Shown: positions 45,536-56,542 of the stretch, one piece after another
How positions within the stretch are numbered: the stretch's first letter is position 1
How the letters are laid out: every line of letters starts with the position of its first letter
Assembly: GCA_028456385.1 (NCBI GenBank)
Contig: JALNQF010000098.1
Coordinates: 62,001 to 126,000 of the forward strand
Length of the DNA stretch: 64,000 nucleotides
From: Ophiosphaerella korrae
Lineage: Eukaryota; Ascomycota; Dothideomycetes; Pleosporales; Phaeosphaeriaceae
Direction: 5' to 3'
Notes under the pieces: generated by a model
What the model saw: only the letters and a program-made list of their open reading frames with translations
The model's database searches: none
What the model was told of the DNA's origin: nothing
Made by a program: the position numbers and the translations under genes

Positions 45536-46092
45536 CTACTTCTTATGGGCTGTTACATCCTTGCACAAGGCTGAGAAAAGAGAGAGGCATACTGATTTTT
45601 GGCTTCGTATCAACTAAACATGAATGCTAACAGCCTGAACTCGTATTAGTCCCTCAAAGGTTACACCATGAAAGGCTGTGCTAAGCAAGTACGAGCTAGC
45701 GCCTGTGGTCATGCGACATAATCTGCCGTAAATATACCGAATGTCAATACTCGATATATTCCAAGGTCTTCTCTTTGATAATAAATCGAAATAGGGAGGT
45801 AGATTGAGTGTGTTCGGCTTGCTTTTAAGCTTGCTTCTCCTTTTGGTTAAATTGTTAAAGTTCATGATATTTCGTCATGCACGTATTGATTCATATCAAT
45901 ACCTAGGGTTGAGGCCCTGAGGCAGATATTAGAGGACCATAAAGAATAAATTCACTTTAGAATATTTCTGTTTATCATTTGTACTCACTACTAGGGCTAT
46001 AATGGGTCTACTAAATAAAACCAAAAACGCTTGAGAATTCCGTCCACGCCAATGAATGCAACAAAGCTCAAATGAGTAGGCTTTTTGTCAAT
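45536..46092. other. Gap between the zinc-finger paralogues
   Basis: It holds the promoter of copy A and the 3' region of copy B. No gene is seen. Confidence 0.4.
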
Positions 46093-47709
46093 TCAGCCTG
46101 CTAAAGATTTTGCCCTTGGATCGGTCTTTGCAATGGTCTTCTCACACCGCTTCACATGTTTCTTGAAATTATCTCTGCGGAAGTAGTCTTTGTGGGGGGT
46201 TGCGCATTTACTATTAGGACACCGATATATTTTTGAGATATCAGGATGAAAACTATCGCTATGCTTTGTGACTTTGTGGCGTTCAAGGTCTGCACGTAGC
46301 CCAAATGCTGTGTGGCAAATCGAGCAAGCATAGCGGAGATTATGCTTGCGGTTTTGATGATTTCTACATATGAAAGGTGAGCATGAACTAGCTTTCATGT
46401 GTGTGGTATTATCACGTACCTTCGCAAGCCTTGTGTACGGAACTTAAGATTACAACTGGGACAAGGGTATTTTGATTCATTTGTTTCACTCGTACCTGTA
46501 GTTAGTGAGGGTACCCCTTCATCCTTTGTAGTGACTTGGACGGGTCCTGGACAGCCTAGGGAGTGTTGCTGAACATGTGCAGTCCAATTTCTGTCGCCCT
46601 TGCTTGTATCGTAGGGAAGGGGAATATCTAACTTGCTGACTTGTACCTCAGGAGTAGCTGCAGCAAAGCAACCAAGCTCAACATCTTCCACCATACTCAA
46701 GGCTGGTGTTTCGTTTTTATTCTTCTCACACACATTTGTGACATTTCTCCATTCATCATCCACGGCGGTAGATACGGACATTGAGGTAGTTGAAGAATAA
46801 GCCGTATCTTCTGAACTCCACGATTCCGTTGTTTGGAGACTGACTGTGGCGTCGAACAAGTCTACTTCTATGTGCAGCTCTTCGGCAACACAGAAGGCAG
46901 GCAGAAAGGTTGCGCCGGCCATCCGGACTTCTCTAGCCTTTGCAAGCCTTTCAGGTATAGCGTTATCTTCACTGTCATAGTGAGGGCGAGTGGACAAAAC
47001 CGTGGGCCGGAACGGAATCGAAGTTGCGAGGTGCGGAAAATGGACGGGGTTGGGCCCGTACTCCACGCTCCAGGGATCCACGCCATCTTTGGTTGGAGGA
47101 TTTGTTGTGGGTAAAATTGATTCTCGATTATCATAGAAAGAGCTAATTCTCTTTTCCTTCAAAATATGGTCGAAGTTGGACGACGCTTCTGTGATCGGAA
47201 TTGGCACAGAATGGTTTGTTGGTGTAGGTAGTTTGGCCGTAAAGTGTGCAGGTGCTACCGTTAGATCAAAAGATTGATCTTCTCACTAGTCAGTCATACA
47301 TATCTCTTTAAAATGTCTTAAGTGTCCACTCACTGCGTCCGCTGGATAAGTTGGCTAAAAAGGAAACATCGTCAAGGCGTAGGATCTTCTTTAAGTTACT
47401 CGTGATTGGTGGCTTATCTTCATTAATGGCACGAATAGTGCTTGACTCAGCCGTAACGTCAATACAATAGCTGTTGTTGATTTCGTGAAGTTGTAGTTGT
47501 GCATCTTGCTCGCTTGTAGTTGCTATACATTGGGTGGGATCATGGCTGGCGGAATCTTTAGGTTGAATGTGTTGTTGGCGATGCTTGGCATCAGTTCGTA
47601 TTTTCCAAATGGCAATGATAAGAATGAGATTAACCAAGGAGGCTACGGCGATACCAATCCAAGTTGCGATTGCCTCGAGGCTCCAGCTAGGTTGTTGATA
47701 AGTAGCCAT
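46093..47709 (-). CDS. Predicted membrane-anchored C2H2 zinc-finger protein, copy B
   Basis: Exons are 47334-47709, 46420-47281 and 46093-46363, with introns of 52 and 56 nt, giving 502 residues. The N terminus MATYQQPSWSLEAIATWIGI leads into a membrane span (about residues 13-35) followed by basic residues (KIRTDAKHR). A motif VDPWSVEYGPNPVHFPHL matches copy A. Three zinc fingers close the protein: CPSCNLKFRTQGLRRNH with a later His, YACSICHTAFGLRADLERH with final His, and a C2HC finger YRCPNSKC...NFKKHVKRC. The last intron is in phase 2 at the same residue as in copy A, so the two genes come from one duplication. The first-intron acceptor (GTGAG, AG at 47282-47283) is chosen for frame. Same strand and order as copy A. 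Function unknown. Confidence 0.8.
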
Positions 47710-48362
47710 GGTGGATATGACCAAGACACTGCGATTCTTGATCCAAGATAAAATGCAAAGCTAGATCTTTAAGCAATTCTTGATAATTTGGAGGCATGCC
47801 GACCACTAATAGCCAAAATATGGGACAGGTCGCCACTGTGATGTTCGCTCAGTGACGAGGACCAGAGGCATACCATTTGTGGCTGAACTGAGGCATTTTA
47901 TGATTGGATGAATGCTGACTAGGCATTTTCTTTTAGGATCAGCTAGAGCGAATACAGTAAGCTTTCAGTGAAGAATTACGAGATACGGCATGCTCTCCTA
48001 TCAGTATGCTGATCGGTGAATGTTACCCAGTCTTGACAAAACTTTGTTTGGCTATTTTCGAGAGTGCTCTATTTATACATAAGAGAACGTAACACATGAT
48101 ACATCAAGAAACACACCAGATTTCAAGGTTGCTCGCACGTTAGAGTATTGTTGAAAGGCCGCAAATGAATGCAGTTTCAACAGTGTATTTTCAGCTAGCT
48201 TAACAAATGAAGAAGCAACTAAGAAGAACGCTGAATCTAATCCGTTGCCCCATGGATAGGAATTTTGATCACCTGCAATATGAGCCTTCGAATGAGTTTT
48301 CATTAGCCATTTGCTGTCGCTCAACGTGCCTGAGATATACTTTATATGATCCCATGAAGTTT
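47710..48362. other. Region upstream of copy B
   Basis: No complete gene is seen. AT-rich, possibly including degraded sequence that belonged to the zinc-finger relic upstream. Confidence 0.35.
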
Positions 48363-48584
48363 CTATCTTACACCCTTGTATATCCATTGAAAATTGCCTT
48401 GACCGTCAAACATATGAACAATCTTCTCATGATGCTCAAGACCTGTATTACATTTCAATTGTCTATTGCATGATGAATATACAAGACAACTCGTTTTCTT
48501 GGCGTTACGATATTCTCTTAGATGACCTAGTTTATGGAATACGCATATTATATTAGAGCAGATGGTGCAGCTGCGGCTTGACAT
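48363..48584 (-). pseudogene. Possible third zinc-finger relic
   Basis: A 73-codon open frame carries a C2H2-like layout resembling the end of copies A and B: CTIC...GHLREYRNAKK, then CLVYSSC...LEHHEKIVH. GHLRE, the spacing of the second Cys pair and the final H-x4-H align with GLRE and DLQRHESTVH of copy A. The first finger has an extra spacing and no clear His pair, there is no membrane segment nearby, and the next gene starts only 300 bp away. It is therefore best read as a decayed 3' fragment of a third tandem copy. Chance resemblance is not excluded. Confidence 0.35.
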
Positions 48585-48894
48585 ATTGTCTTATGAAATG
48601 AATGAAATTGAAGTTATGGCTGAATTAAAGGACCTATGTCATCATTGGTGTAGCTCACGAGGCAATGATCCACTCCATCATTTCGCTCTGAGATTTGATA
48701 GACCAGCCTTGCTGTTCAGAAGCGGCGTCAGATCGTATAGAAGACCTCTGGTCTATTCGTTTGACGTATTGCTCATGTTTTGACGAGACGTCATTACAGC
48801 CATTACAGCAGACGTCGCTGCTCACGTTTCTCCTTGCAAATTGACCATTGACTCCACCCTTGTCCCATGTCACCTCACACAATCTTCCTCCTCC
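48585..48894. other. Gap with no gene seen
   Basis: It holds the 3' flank of the large hypothetical gene. Nothing further is seen. Confidence 0.4.
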
Positions 48895-51084
48895 TCACTT
48901 CATCCACATAACAACCTTGCCCTCACCCTTGCCAACGGCATCCAGGAAGCCTTTGAACCTGTGTACATCGACTCTGTACCCCTCGATAAGTGGTATGTTA
49001 CCTGCCTTTCTTAACTTCACCACCTTCCTCTTCAGCGTCATTGCGCCAGGCGGAGCCATGATATGAGCTGATTTTCCCGTCTGAAGCTGCTCAACGGTGC
49101 TTGCGCTGCGTAGAGGCTGATGGAGACGGCGCTGATCTGAAGGTACTTCTTGTAGCTTCTGCTTCGAGCCGGAGCGTTGAAAGTTGCTTGAAGACAGTCC
49201 AGCAGGATTGTCAGGGCGATGGTTATCGGGATAGACGGTATGCAGGCACTGAGAAGAATCGGTCACTGCAATGATGTGCCAGGCGATCATAACGGTTGGA
49301 TTCTTTTTCCCCTCCTCACCAGGACCGAGGCGGCCTTTAATCACGACGTATGACCAGCGGCCCTCGCCTTTCTTGGCGCGTTGACGCATTGCTGTGTGAT
49401 GGGGATCTTGAGTGGATTGATTTTGTATGATACCCATTTCGCGCTTCATTTGTTCGAACCTCTTATCGTGTGCCCTAATTTCTGGGTCGATTTTGACTTC
49501 GTCGAGATAATCGAAGGTGTCGACTTCGTTGTAGCTCATTGATTCAACGTCGCCAGGGCCAATATAACGGATCTCTCTATGTTGTTCATTTGAAATGTCG
49601 TAGAAAGCTACGGACACGAGCTCCTGGTGCACAGGAGGGTTGATATGGTATGGGAAAGCGGGGTTCCTAGCGAATAGATGCGGATGTGGGAATTGCTCGT
49701 ACAGGCTCCCCAAAGTGAGAGACCAGTGAAGTAAGATCGACGTAAGTTGAAACGTGTTACCCGGAAAATTGGCTTGCCAAACCATCTTCTGATTAGCCAT
49801 GAGAATAGGTAGGCTTGTTTCTGCGTTCTGGCCTCGAGTCTTAGCTGGAGGTACAAGCTGATTTTGAGAAGTAGCTCCACGCTTCCTCGAGGTAGGCATC
49901 ATGGAAGTCGGAGGTGCTGCCCTTGCTGGCTGGTTTTCATGAGACAAGAACTGTGGGTTGGCTGATGTATCTGAATTGAAACCACTAGGCACAGATGTGT
50001 TGCTTGTCTGCTGATAGTCCCATGCCGGGTTCAGCTCTATGCTAGCAGATGGAAACAATACTAATCGATTAGGCCCTCGACGCTCATGGGGGTCGCTTGA
50101 ATTGTTCAAGTTTCGGTATGGTTGTGAAGGTGGGTATTTTACACCAAGATTGTTGAAACTCGACTGTAGTGAAAACGAATGCGCTGCTGAGCCTCCAGGG
50201 TGAGATGGATGGTTACCACCTGCAGCGGCACTAGAACTAGAGACGTTACATGGATTGAAGTCAGGGTTACCGACACTTCCCACGTCAGTATTATCGTCAC
50301 TATCAACATCATTATAGAATGAAGTTGTTGCCCAATCCGTGGACGGGGGCACGAACGCTCGACTTAGTCCTCCTACTGCTTCTTTTCCTGATACCGCTTG
50401 GTGCCCTGAACGATAAGCCGGAGGGTTGACTCTCAAGCCTGGCGCGACTTCGTTTGAACCTGTTTTTCCTGCTGTTGCTGCGACATAGGGCACGCTTTCT
50501 TCTGCAATGTTATGGAGCACACTGCTTACTAAACCTCCTCTGCCCATTGACACCATATTCTGTCCCCCCGCTTGACGTGGAGAACTCGATGTGCTACTTA
50601 CCTGCATCTTTAGATTTAGATCCGCTCCATACTCCTGCATTCCAGCCATGAATCTTGCTCGAACACTGGCTGGCATCTCTGGCGGCATGACGAAAGGCTC
50701 TGGTGCGTTGAAGTTGAGCACTTGATGTAGCATTGACGAAAGGCTGAGAGTATTCTGGTAGTGGTCTACCGGTTCAGTCCTGTTGTGCCTTCGAGCTGCT
50801 GCTTCTCGTTTGCGTTGTCGATCTGCAGCCGCATCCTCATCCGAAGGAAACATCTTGGCTGTGGTTGCTGTTGTGGTTGGGTGTGAAGATGCATCCGGGG
50901 AGGCGAGCGCAACGTTGTCGAAGGCGGCGGCTAGTGGCGTGAGATATGAAGGTGAGTAGGTGAACGATGAGGATGGGGCGGGTATGCCTAGACTTGGTAG
51001 GCAAAGAGGTGACTGCAGGTTACCACCGTATGAAGATTGAGTACTTTCACTCGTGCTCTTATCATACAATGCGCGGCGGGACAT
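48895..51084 (-). CDS. Large hypothetical protein, 729 residues
   Basis: A single uninterrupted frame that I do not recognise. It starts MSRRALYDKSTSESTQSS and is low in complexity (Ser, Pro, Asn) up to about residue 420, with a basic patch DRQRKREAAARRHNR near 90-105 that could be a nuclear signal or DNA-contact region. The C-terminal half looks folded: ILLHWSLTLGSLYEQFPHPH, VSVAFYDISNEQHREIRYIG, GRWSYVVIKGRLG and PTVMIAWHIIAVTDSSQCLH. Its end is basic (LKRKVVKLRKAG). The layout, disordered acidic/Ser-rich N part and a compact C part, would suit a regulatory protein, but that is inference only. No intron, signal peptide or membrane span. Confidence 0.8.
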   Translation of the reverse strand: MSRRALYDKSTSESTQSSYGGNLQSPLCLPSLGIPAPSSSFTYSPSYLTPLAAAFDNVALASPDASSHPTTTATTAKMFPSDEDAAADRQRKREAAARRHNRTEPVDHYQNTLSLSSMLHQVLNFNAPEPFVMPPEMPASVRARFMAGMQEYGADLNLKMQVSSTSSSPRQAGGQNMVSMGRGGLVSSVLHNIAEESVPYVAATAGKTGSNEVAPGLRVNPPAYRSGHQAVSGKEAVGGLSRAFVPPSTDWATTSFYNDVDSDDNTDVGSVGNPDFNPCNVSSSSAAAGGNHPSHPGGSAAHSFSLQSSFNNLGVKYPPSQPYRNLNNSSDPHERRGPNRLVLFPSASIELNPAWDYQQTSNTSVPSGFNSDTSANPQFLSHENQPARAAPPTSMMPTSRKRGATSQNQLVPPAKTRGQNAETSLPILMANQKMVWQANFPGNTFQLTSILLHWSLTLGSLYEQFPHPHLFARNPAFPYHINPPVHQELVSVAFYDISNEQHREIRYIGPGDVESMSYNEVDTFDYLDEVKIDPEIRAHDKRFEQMKREMGIIQNQSTQDPHHTAMRQRAKKGEGRWSYVVIKGRLGPGEEGKKNPTVMIAWHIIAVTDSSQCLHTVYPDNHRPDNPAGLSSSNFQRSGSKQKLQEVPSDQRRLHQPLRSASTVEQLQTGKSAHIMAPPGAMTLKRKVVKLRKAGNIPLIEGYRVDVHRFKGFLDAVGKGEGKVVMWMK

Positions 51085-51380
51085 GGCGCAGTGTTACAAC
51101 CCCGGCTTCTAGGTATAATGGCTGGTGAATGAAAATGATTGATTCCAATGAGGAAACGTTGTAGGAAGTGTAAATAAGGGCCCAAAGTCAACGTACACGT
51201 AATGATGCAAACAGTGTTGGAACACAAGGTGAAATTAGCTGCATTACCATTATCAAAATTGATCTAGAGGCCTAGCTAGTCTGATCCATCTACCTATTAT
51301 TGAGGTGCTTCTAGACACGGCTCAGATTGTTATAACTTTATATTTAGATCCGTAGTGGAACCGCGGATCGAGTGAGGACA

Positions 51381-52661
51381 CTACTTCGACGTAGAGAAGA
51401 CATAGTCGGCCTCAAGTGTGTAGGCTCCGGTACCAGGACCAAAGATATTCTTCTTCTCACGCTGCCATGCAGGGTTGTTGATCGAGTCAATCCAGTCTTG
51501 GACCTCCATGACCACGCAGCCGTGCTTCTGCACGAATGCGGCGCGGCCCTTGACGCCTTGAGTGGATTTGATCGGCTGGTCACCTACTCTTGAATTAGTG
51601 ACGGCTTCCATACTTCTTAACGGAGATACGTACCTTTCTGGCCAGGGCAGCTGTACATCTGGTAAGCATCCTGGTCTGAGAAGACATCAACCCTGATACC
51701 GGACCAGTTGCTCCAGAGTGAAGCGACGGGTCCACTCTTGCGCCAATCAAAGGGACCGTTCTGCGCACGGTTGACAAGCCAGCAGTTGTCATAGCCAGTG
51801 CAGTTCGTACCGCAATTTTCGAAAAGTTCGGGTGCAGTATAATTGGCACCGATCTGCTTGGGAGATGACCAGAAGTCGTTGACAGAGTACTTTTCATTAG
51901 CCAAAATAGCTCCGTCTGGAATAAGGGCGCCATCGACACTAATACGCTGACCAGAGTAAGGCAGGTGGAAGGTGTGGTTGAGGGCAAGGGGCGTATCTGG
52001 GTTGGCGAACCCGTCCAAGTTCCAGTAAGTCTAACAAGTCAGCTCTTGGTATCAATGTGGGATTGTGCAATACACGTACATGAGAGGTCAACATGATAGG
52101 CGTCTTCTTGGTAGTTGCCATAGCCATAATCTTGACCTTCCAAGTGTTGGGAGTCATAATGTACGTGACGTAGCTTACAACTTCGCCGGGGAAGCCTTGC
52201 TCACCATCTGGGTCGACAATTGAAAAGGTGATTGAATCCTTAGTATGGGAGACAATGGTGAAGTTGCGGTAATCCCAGCCATTGGGTCCACCATGTAGGG
52301 TTTGCGTGTTGTTGAGCTCGTTTCCGGGAATCTTGTACTGCTTGCCGTCAAGCTCAAAAGTGCTGTTCTTGATGCGGTTGGCGTATCGGCCGGGAACACC
52401 ACCTAGATGAGGGTGCATCTCGCCTTCGTAGTCAATGGCCTTGTCAAAGCCAAGGACAATGTCTCGCTCAACGCCATCCTTGCCCTTTATGAAAAGGTTG
52501 GAGATGGAGGCGCCGTACGGGATGAACAGACCCCGAATGCCCTCGGACGAGATCTCGTACTTGCCATTGGAGTCAGGGCCAAGCGTACCATTGCTGCCTG
52601 ATGTGGCGTATTGTGCGAGGGCAGTCGCTGCGAAAAGAGGTAGGAAGGTCGTGCTCCACAT
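51381..52661 (-). CDS. Secreted aldose 1-epimerase (mutarotase) family protein
   Basis: Exons are 52080-52661, 51634-52030 and 51381-51583, with introns of 49 and 50 nt, giving 393 residues. The N terminus MWSTTFLPLFAATALAQYAT is a signal peptide cut after about residue 16, and many NxS/T sequons follow. Mutarotase motifs are visible: PGRYANRIKNSTFELDGK, LHGGPNGWD with a catalytic-type His, and SHTYWNLDGFA across the first intron, where the second catalytic His is expected. The Glu base is probably in CVVMEVQDWIDS near the C terminus. The family interconverts alpha and beta anomers of sugars. A secreted form may act on extracellular sugars. Intact. Confidence 0.92.
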
Positions 52662-53758
52662 GGCGCTCTTGTCAACCGCAATTGAGTGGGGAAGGCGGAG
52701 GATGAGGTGGAATCCACCGCAACGGTCGACGCGATGACCGTTTATATGGGGACAAGATGGGTATGGAGCTAGCGGACCATTACCAAAATCACGGCTAGGG
52801 TTCTTTTCTGATTCTTTCACCCGTTGGTCTTACAAGTGCAATTTCATTGGAGGATGTAGGCTGTACCTGGAGGTTGGTCCAAGTTCCCCGAATGTTGTTG
52901 TCCCGCGCACCCGGCAAAAAGCTTCGTTCCTGCAAGAACCCCAGGAACACAACGCTAACGGCCTGAGGATATTGGCACAGACAAGAAGCGAGCGATGTAA
53001 TACCTTCTGGCTGGCTAGGCCTGGCTTGTGCCACGTGTGGTTACCATCCTGACTTGCACTCTTTGCTGTTTATGTGTGCTGTGGTGACACTCAGCTGGGA
53101 GAGAGCTTCGAAGCTTCAGACGTCATAGCTCCCAAGCAACGGGCAGTTCATCCTTCTTTCGATGGCCCTGCACCGGATAATAACACAAACGAGGCAAGCG
53201 ATTCGCGGAATATCTGTGCGCGCAGGATTAACGGGCGATGATCGTATGAAGGTTGAATTAGGATGCGGAGCCCCGGGTGGGGTTAGCCGGCTCATCCTTG
53301 CTCTTGGGCTCGAGCGGGCGGGGTTAAGGACGATATTCAAGGATTGGAGGTGAGGGCCATCGCGTATGGGGAAGGCATACTACAACGAGCATGGATCCCG
53401 CATGTCCTCGAGAGTTTCTTGCACATTCACCTTGGTCCAGACTCCAAGGTGCAGAACCTCGTAGCTCATTTTCACGACGAAAGCGTCCCTTCCCACCGAG
53501 GCTCAACATGTCATTTTACTTTATTAATTTTTCATTCATTGTATACACGTTCTTCACTCGTAGCCCGGATTATTGAATACGAGCTAGGATCTAGTCAAGC
53601 GCATGTGCAAGCATGGCTTTGACTTTCGAAACCCTGTCCATGGACGCCGCCTTGTGCGTGGAATATGTAGCCTCCATTTTTCCATTACATAGATATTCCG
53701 TACGCCATAAATACTACTTTTCATTTGCCTCAACGCTCTTGTGAACCACGACCACCAC
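52662..53758. other. Gene-free region
   Basis: About 1.1 kb upstream of the epimerase. Short ORFs overlap each other on both strands without domains. Confidence 0.4.
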
Positions 53759-55978
53759 TTACATCTTCAATCTCTTCACCTCTGGTTCTAGCAAGGCCGA
53801 CGATTCATCCTGACTGCGCTTGGTATGGCGACGGCGGTCAGTCGCAGCTTCATCCTGTTGCTCCACTGCGGCAATTAGGTCCTGGAAGTCAACTTTGGGT
53901 TTCGGACTCGACAATGTCGAAGGGCCATGGCCATTTCCACCTACAAGCGAAACATTTGCCATATCCATTGGACCAAATGGGACTGGACGCATCATATTGA
54001 AGCCCACGCCATAGCCAGTGGGCTCAAACTGCCGCCCATCCCCTAGGCTTTCATAGTGAGGGTGTATCGAAAATACCGATGAAGGCCTAGCTAGTTGCAA
54101 ATGACGCTCCGCGGCTGCAACCTGGGCGTCGAGGTAAGAGACAACAGATTCATTCCGAGGTTTTGCTATTGGAGCTTCCACTCTTGCTGCAACATTGACC
54201 GCTGTCAATAAGCTTTCAAAAGGGCTCGCAGGTGGCAGATTGGGGTTATTATATAGGGGTTGGCGATCTTGCTGGCATTGCGAGGGTATCAGAGGTGACC
54301 TGGGGGCTCTTGTAATACTCTGAGAAAGTTCCTGTAGGTTATGAAATCCTGGTGCCATATTGGCCTGGCTGGAAATCATCGAAGGGGCAACGGGGGCTTT
54401 ATGATCGGTGGATACAGATTTGCCCTTATTCTGATCCACTGAAACTCGGGTACGAGCTTGCTTGGCAACTGTTGTGGTCAACTTCTGTTGCATTATTTGA
54501 CAACTAGGATGGTCATCCCAGTTGACATTAGGCTTATTATGCTTAGCCCAACATCCAGTAGTTGTGTTAAGATCATTTTGCCTGTGGCCCCAGTGATGTT
54601 TCTTGACCTTCGAGCGGGCCCCAAAGCCTTTGCCACAAAGAATGTGAATATACGGACCGCCCTGATCTTGGCTCGTTCTTGGATTTGTTCTTGATGTCTT
54701 TGGTTGAGGAACGATAGCTGACCCGCCGTCACTAACACTATTTCCTGGTTCTTGAGATCTACTCTTATTTTCGTAATTTTCATCAATCTTGTTGGTTTTC
54801 AGGTTGCGCTTCTTAGGAGGTGGCATATCAATCACGAATTGATCCAGATGCACAGGGTAAGGATCTCCGAGCATGAAAGGCTGGTGAGCAATTTCATGTG
54901 ATGGCGATTCTGAAGAGCTGGCTTGTGCCTGAAACGCACTATGACTTGTCATAGAGGCTGAGCGATCGCTATGAAAATCTGCACTCTCCATATAACCAGC
55001 TCCGTAGGGTATAGGCTGCGAGAATATTGGATGGCTTGAGAAGGATTGTTCGTCTTCAAAAAACTGGCCAGATCCGTCTTCGCTCCAAATACTATGGTAG
55101 TCTACACCGGGTGTAGAGTCCAGATACTGGGCCTCTGTGGGCGTAATGGACTCGAATTGTCGCGGAGTGGTCACCGTCATATGATTTAGGTATGGATCAG
55201 ATGTTATACTGGGAATATAGCTGATATTTGGTGGACTGAGGTGATTGGACGCCGAGTCAATTGGGTGTGTCGGTGCCATAGACGATGGGTAGCCGTTACG
55301 TTCGGCCTGTGTAAGATGGGTCGAGTGTGCATCTATTTGATGAAGGCCATTGCATCCACCAAAACTGCTTGGTACTATTGAGCTTGAAGGTTGAAGAGCC
55401 TGGCTAACGGAGTCCCATGATGAGGATGTTGATAAGAGGCGTAATTGTGGCTCATGGAGAGGCTGTAAAAACCGAGGTACTGGTTGGGGGGAGAGGGCAG
55501 GTAAGTCGAAGTCTCCAGGCGCCCAACGTGCGTCTTCATGGTATAGGATTTCCATCAGATCATGTTGAAGATCGTGGTGATGACTGATGGTGTCCATGAT
55601 GAGCGAAATTGCCTCTTTCTTAGAGATCTCACTGGCTTTGAATTTTGCAAGTATTTTATAGATTTCCATTGACTCGTGTGACCGCTCCCCAAATTTGACT
55701 TTGACATTTTCTGCGAACCTCGCCGAGAGCTTACCGATAGTTGGCCGTCCCTCTACAGTTGAGTACTGGGCTCCACCACCACCGGTAAGCTGAGACCCGC
55801 CCCCGGTGACTGCAGGGCGATCTAAAGTGTCGATACAAATGGGTTTTCGCATGTGAGCTGAATGCAGGTGTGCGTAACTCATCCCGTCTTGGGGTTGTTG
55901 TTGTTGTTGTCGTTCAATTGCTCCAGAAGGAACTGGCTCGAACTGTTCCGCGCCATTCACTACAAGATCGATGGCCAT
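53759..55978 (-). CDS. Large hypothetical protein with PAH-like helix and C2H2-like segment, 739 residues
   Basis: An uninterrupted frame beginning MAIDLVVNGAEQFEPVPSGA. A Gln run (RQQQQQPQDG) lies near residue 25. At about 95-145 the segment MEIYKILAKFKASEISKKEA resembles a paired amphipathic helix (Sin3-type) with a later HHHDLQHDLMEIL. The middle is Ser/Pro/His-rich and disordered. Around residue 430 a segment CGKGFGARSKVKKHHWGHRQ looks like a C2H2 finger, with another Cys/His cluster TGCWAKHNKPNVNWDDHPSC behind it. The C terminus is acidic then basic (TDRRRHTKRSQDE). These traits suggest a transcriptional regulator, but I cannot name the family. No intron. Confidence 0.8.
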   Translation of the reverse strand: MAIDLVVNGAEQFEPVPSGAIERQQQQQPQDGMSYAHLHSAHMRKPICIDTLDRPAVTGGGSQLTGGGGAQYSTVEGRPTIGKLSARFAENVKVKFGERSHESMEIYKILAKFKASEISKKEAISLIMDTISHHHDLQHDLMEILYHEDARWAPGDFDLPALSPQPVPRFLQPLHEPQLRLLSTSSSWDSVSQALQPSSSIVPSSFGGCNGLHQIDAHSTHLTQAERNGYPSSMAPTHPIDSASNHLSPPNISYIPSITSDPYLNHMTVTTPRQFESITPTEAQYLDSTPGVDYHSIWSEDGSGQFFEDEQSFSSHPIFSQPIPYGAGYMESADFHSDRSASMTSHSAFQAQASSSESPSHEIAHQPFMLGDPYPVHLDQFVIDMPPPKKRNLKTNKIDENYENKSRSQEPGNSVSDGGSAIVPQPKTSRTNPRTSQDQGGPYIHILCGKGFGARSKVKKHHWGHRQNDLNTTTGCWAKHNKPNVNWDDHPSCQIMQQKLTTTVAKQARTRVSVDQNKGKSVSTDHKAPVAPSMISSQANMAPGFHNLQELSQSITRAPRSPLIPSQCQQDRQPLYNNPNLPPASPFESLLTAVNVAARVEAPIAKPRNESVVSYLDAQVAAAERHLQLARPSSVFSIHPHYESLGDGRQFEPTGYGVGFNMMRPVPFGPMDMANVSLVGGNGHGPSTLSSPKPKVDFQDLIAAVEQQDEAATDRRRHTKRSQDESSALLEPEVKRLKM

Positions 55979-56542
55979 CTTGCTAGGAAACGCTAAATTA
56001 CTTAATATCTTGTAAGCGGCTTGAAATGTGAGGCTGTAGCTAAATATACGCGCTCTGCTCTAGTATACTAGAAGTAGGTAGGTGGGCGACCTAGCACAAG
56101 CCCTGCATCGCTGGTCGTTGGTATAGTGGTGACTAGGCGTTTGAGGGGCGGGCCGATAGAAACCAAGTTAGTTACTGTTTGCTTTGTGGCGCAAGTTAAA
56201 GGGCGCATGCAGAGACAAATATGGCAAGAAGCCCCACTGAGGGTGAGAGGTGATTGTAGCCAACTGACGAAAATATTGCTTGCACCTTCCCTCTCTCTTA
56301 CCTATTGTTCACTACCCACAATACACAACTTCAGCCAACTCAAGATTCAATATTTATTGTGACTCTCTAAGGGTCGTTCTGTTGCTTAAGAAGAACGTAG
56401 AGAGTGCAATAGTGCATAGTGGGTGTGAGAGACAAGCTCTAGCGCCACCAAAGAGCCTCGCAACAGCGTTGTGGATTGCCCTAATCTAGTAAACCCACAA
56501 GTTGCGATATTTATGAATTATAAAACTGCAGCACAGAGCTGA
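55979..56542. other. Gene-free region
   Basis: It contains a tRNA-like A-box stretch near 56104-56130 (TGGTATAGTGGT) without a matching B box; not accepted as a gene. Otherwise nothing. Confidence 0.4.

Noticed and set aside
56100..56170. tRNA-like A box (TGGTATAGTGGT) suggesting a tRNA gene
   Set aside because: No matching B box or acceptor pairing downstream, even when allowing an intron of up to 100 nt. At most a tRNA fragment.
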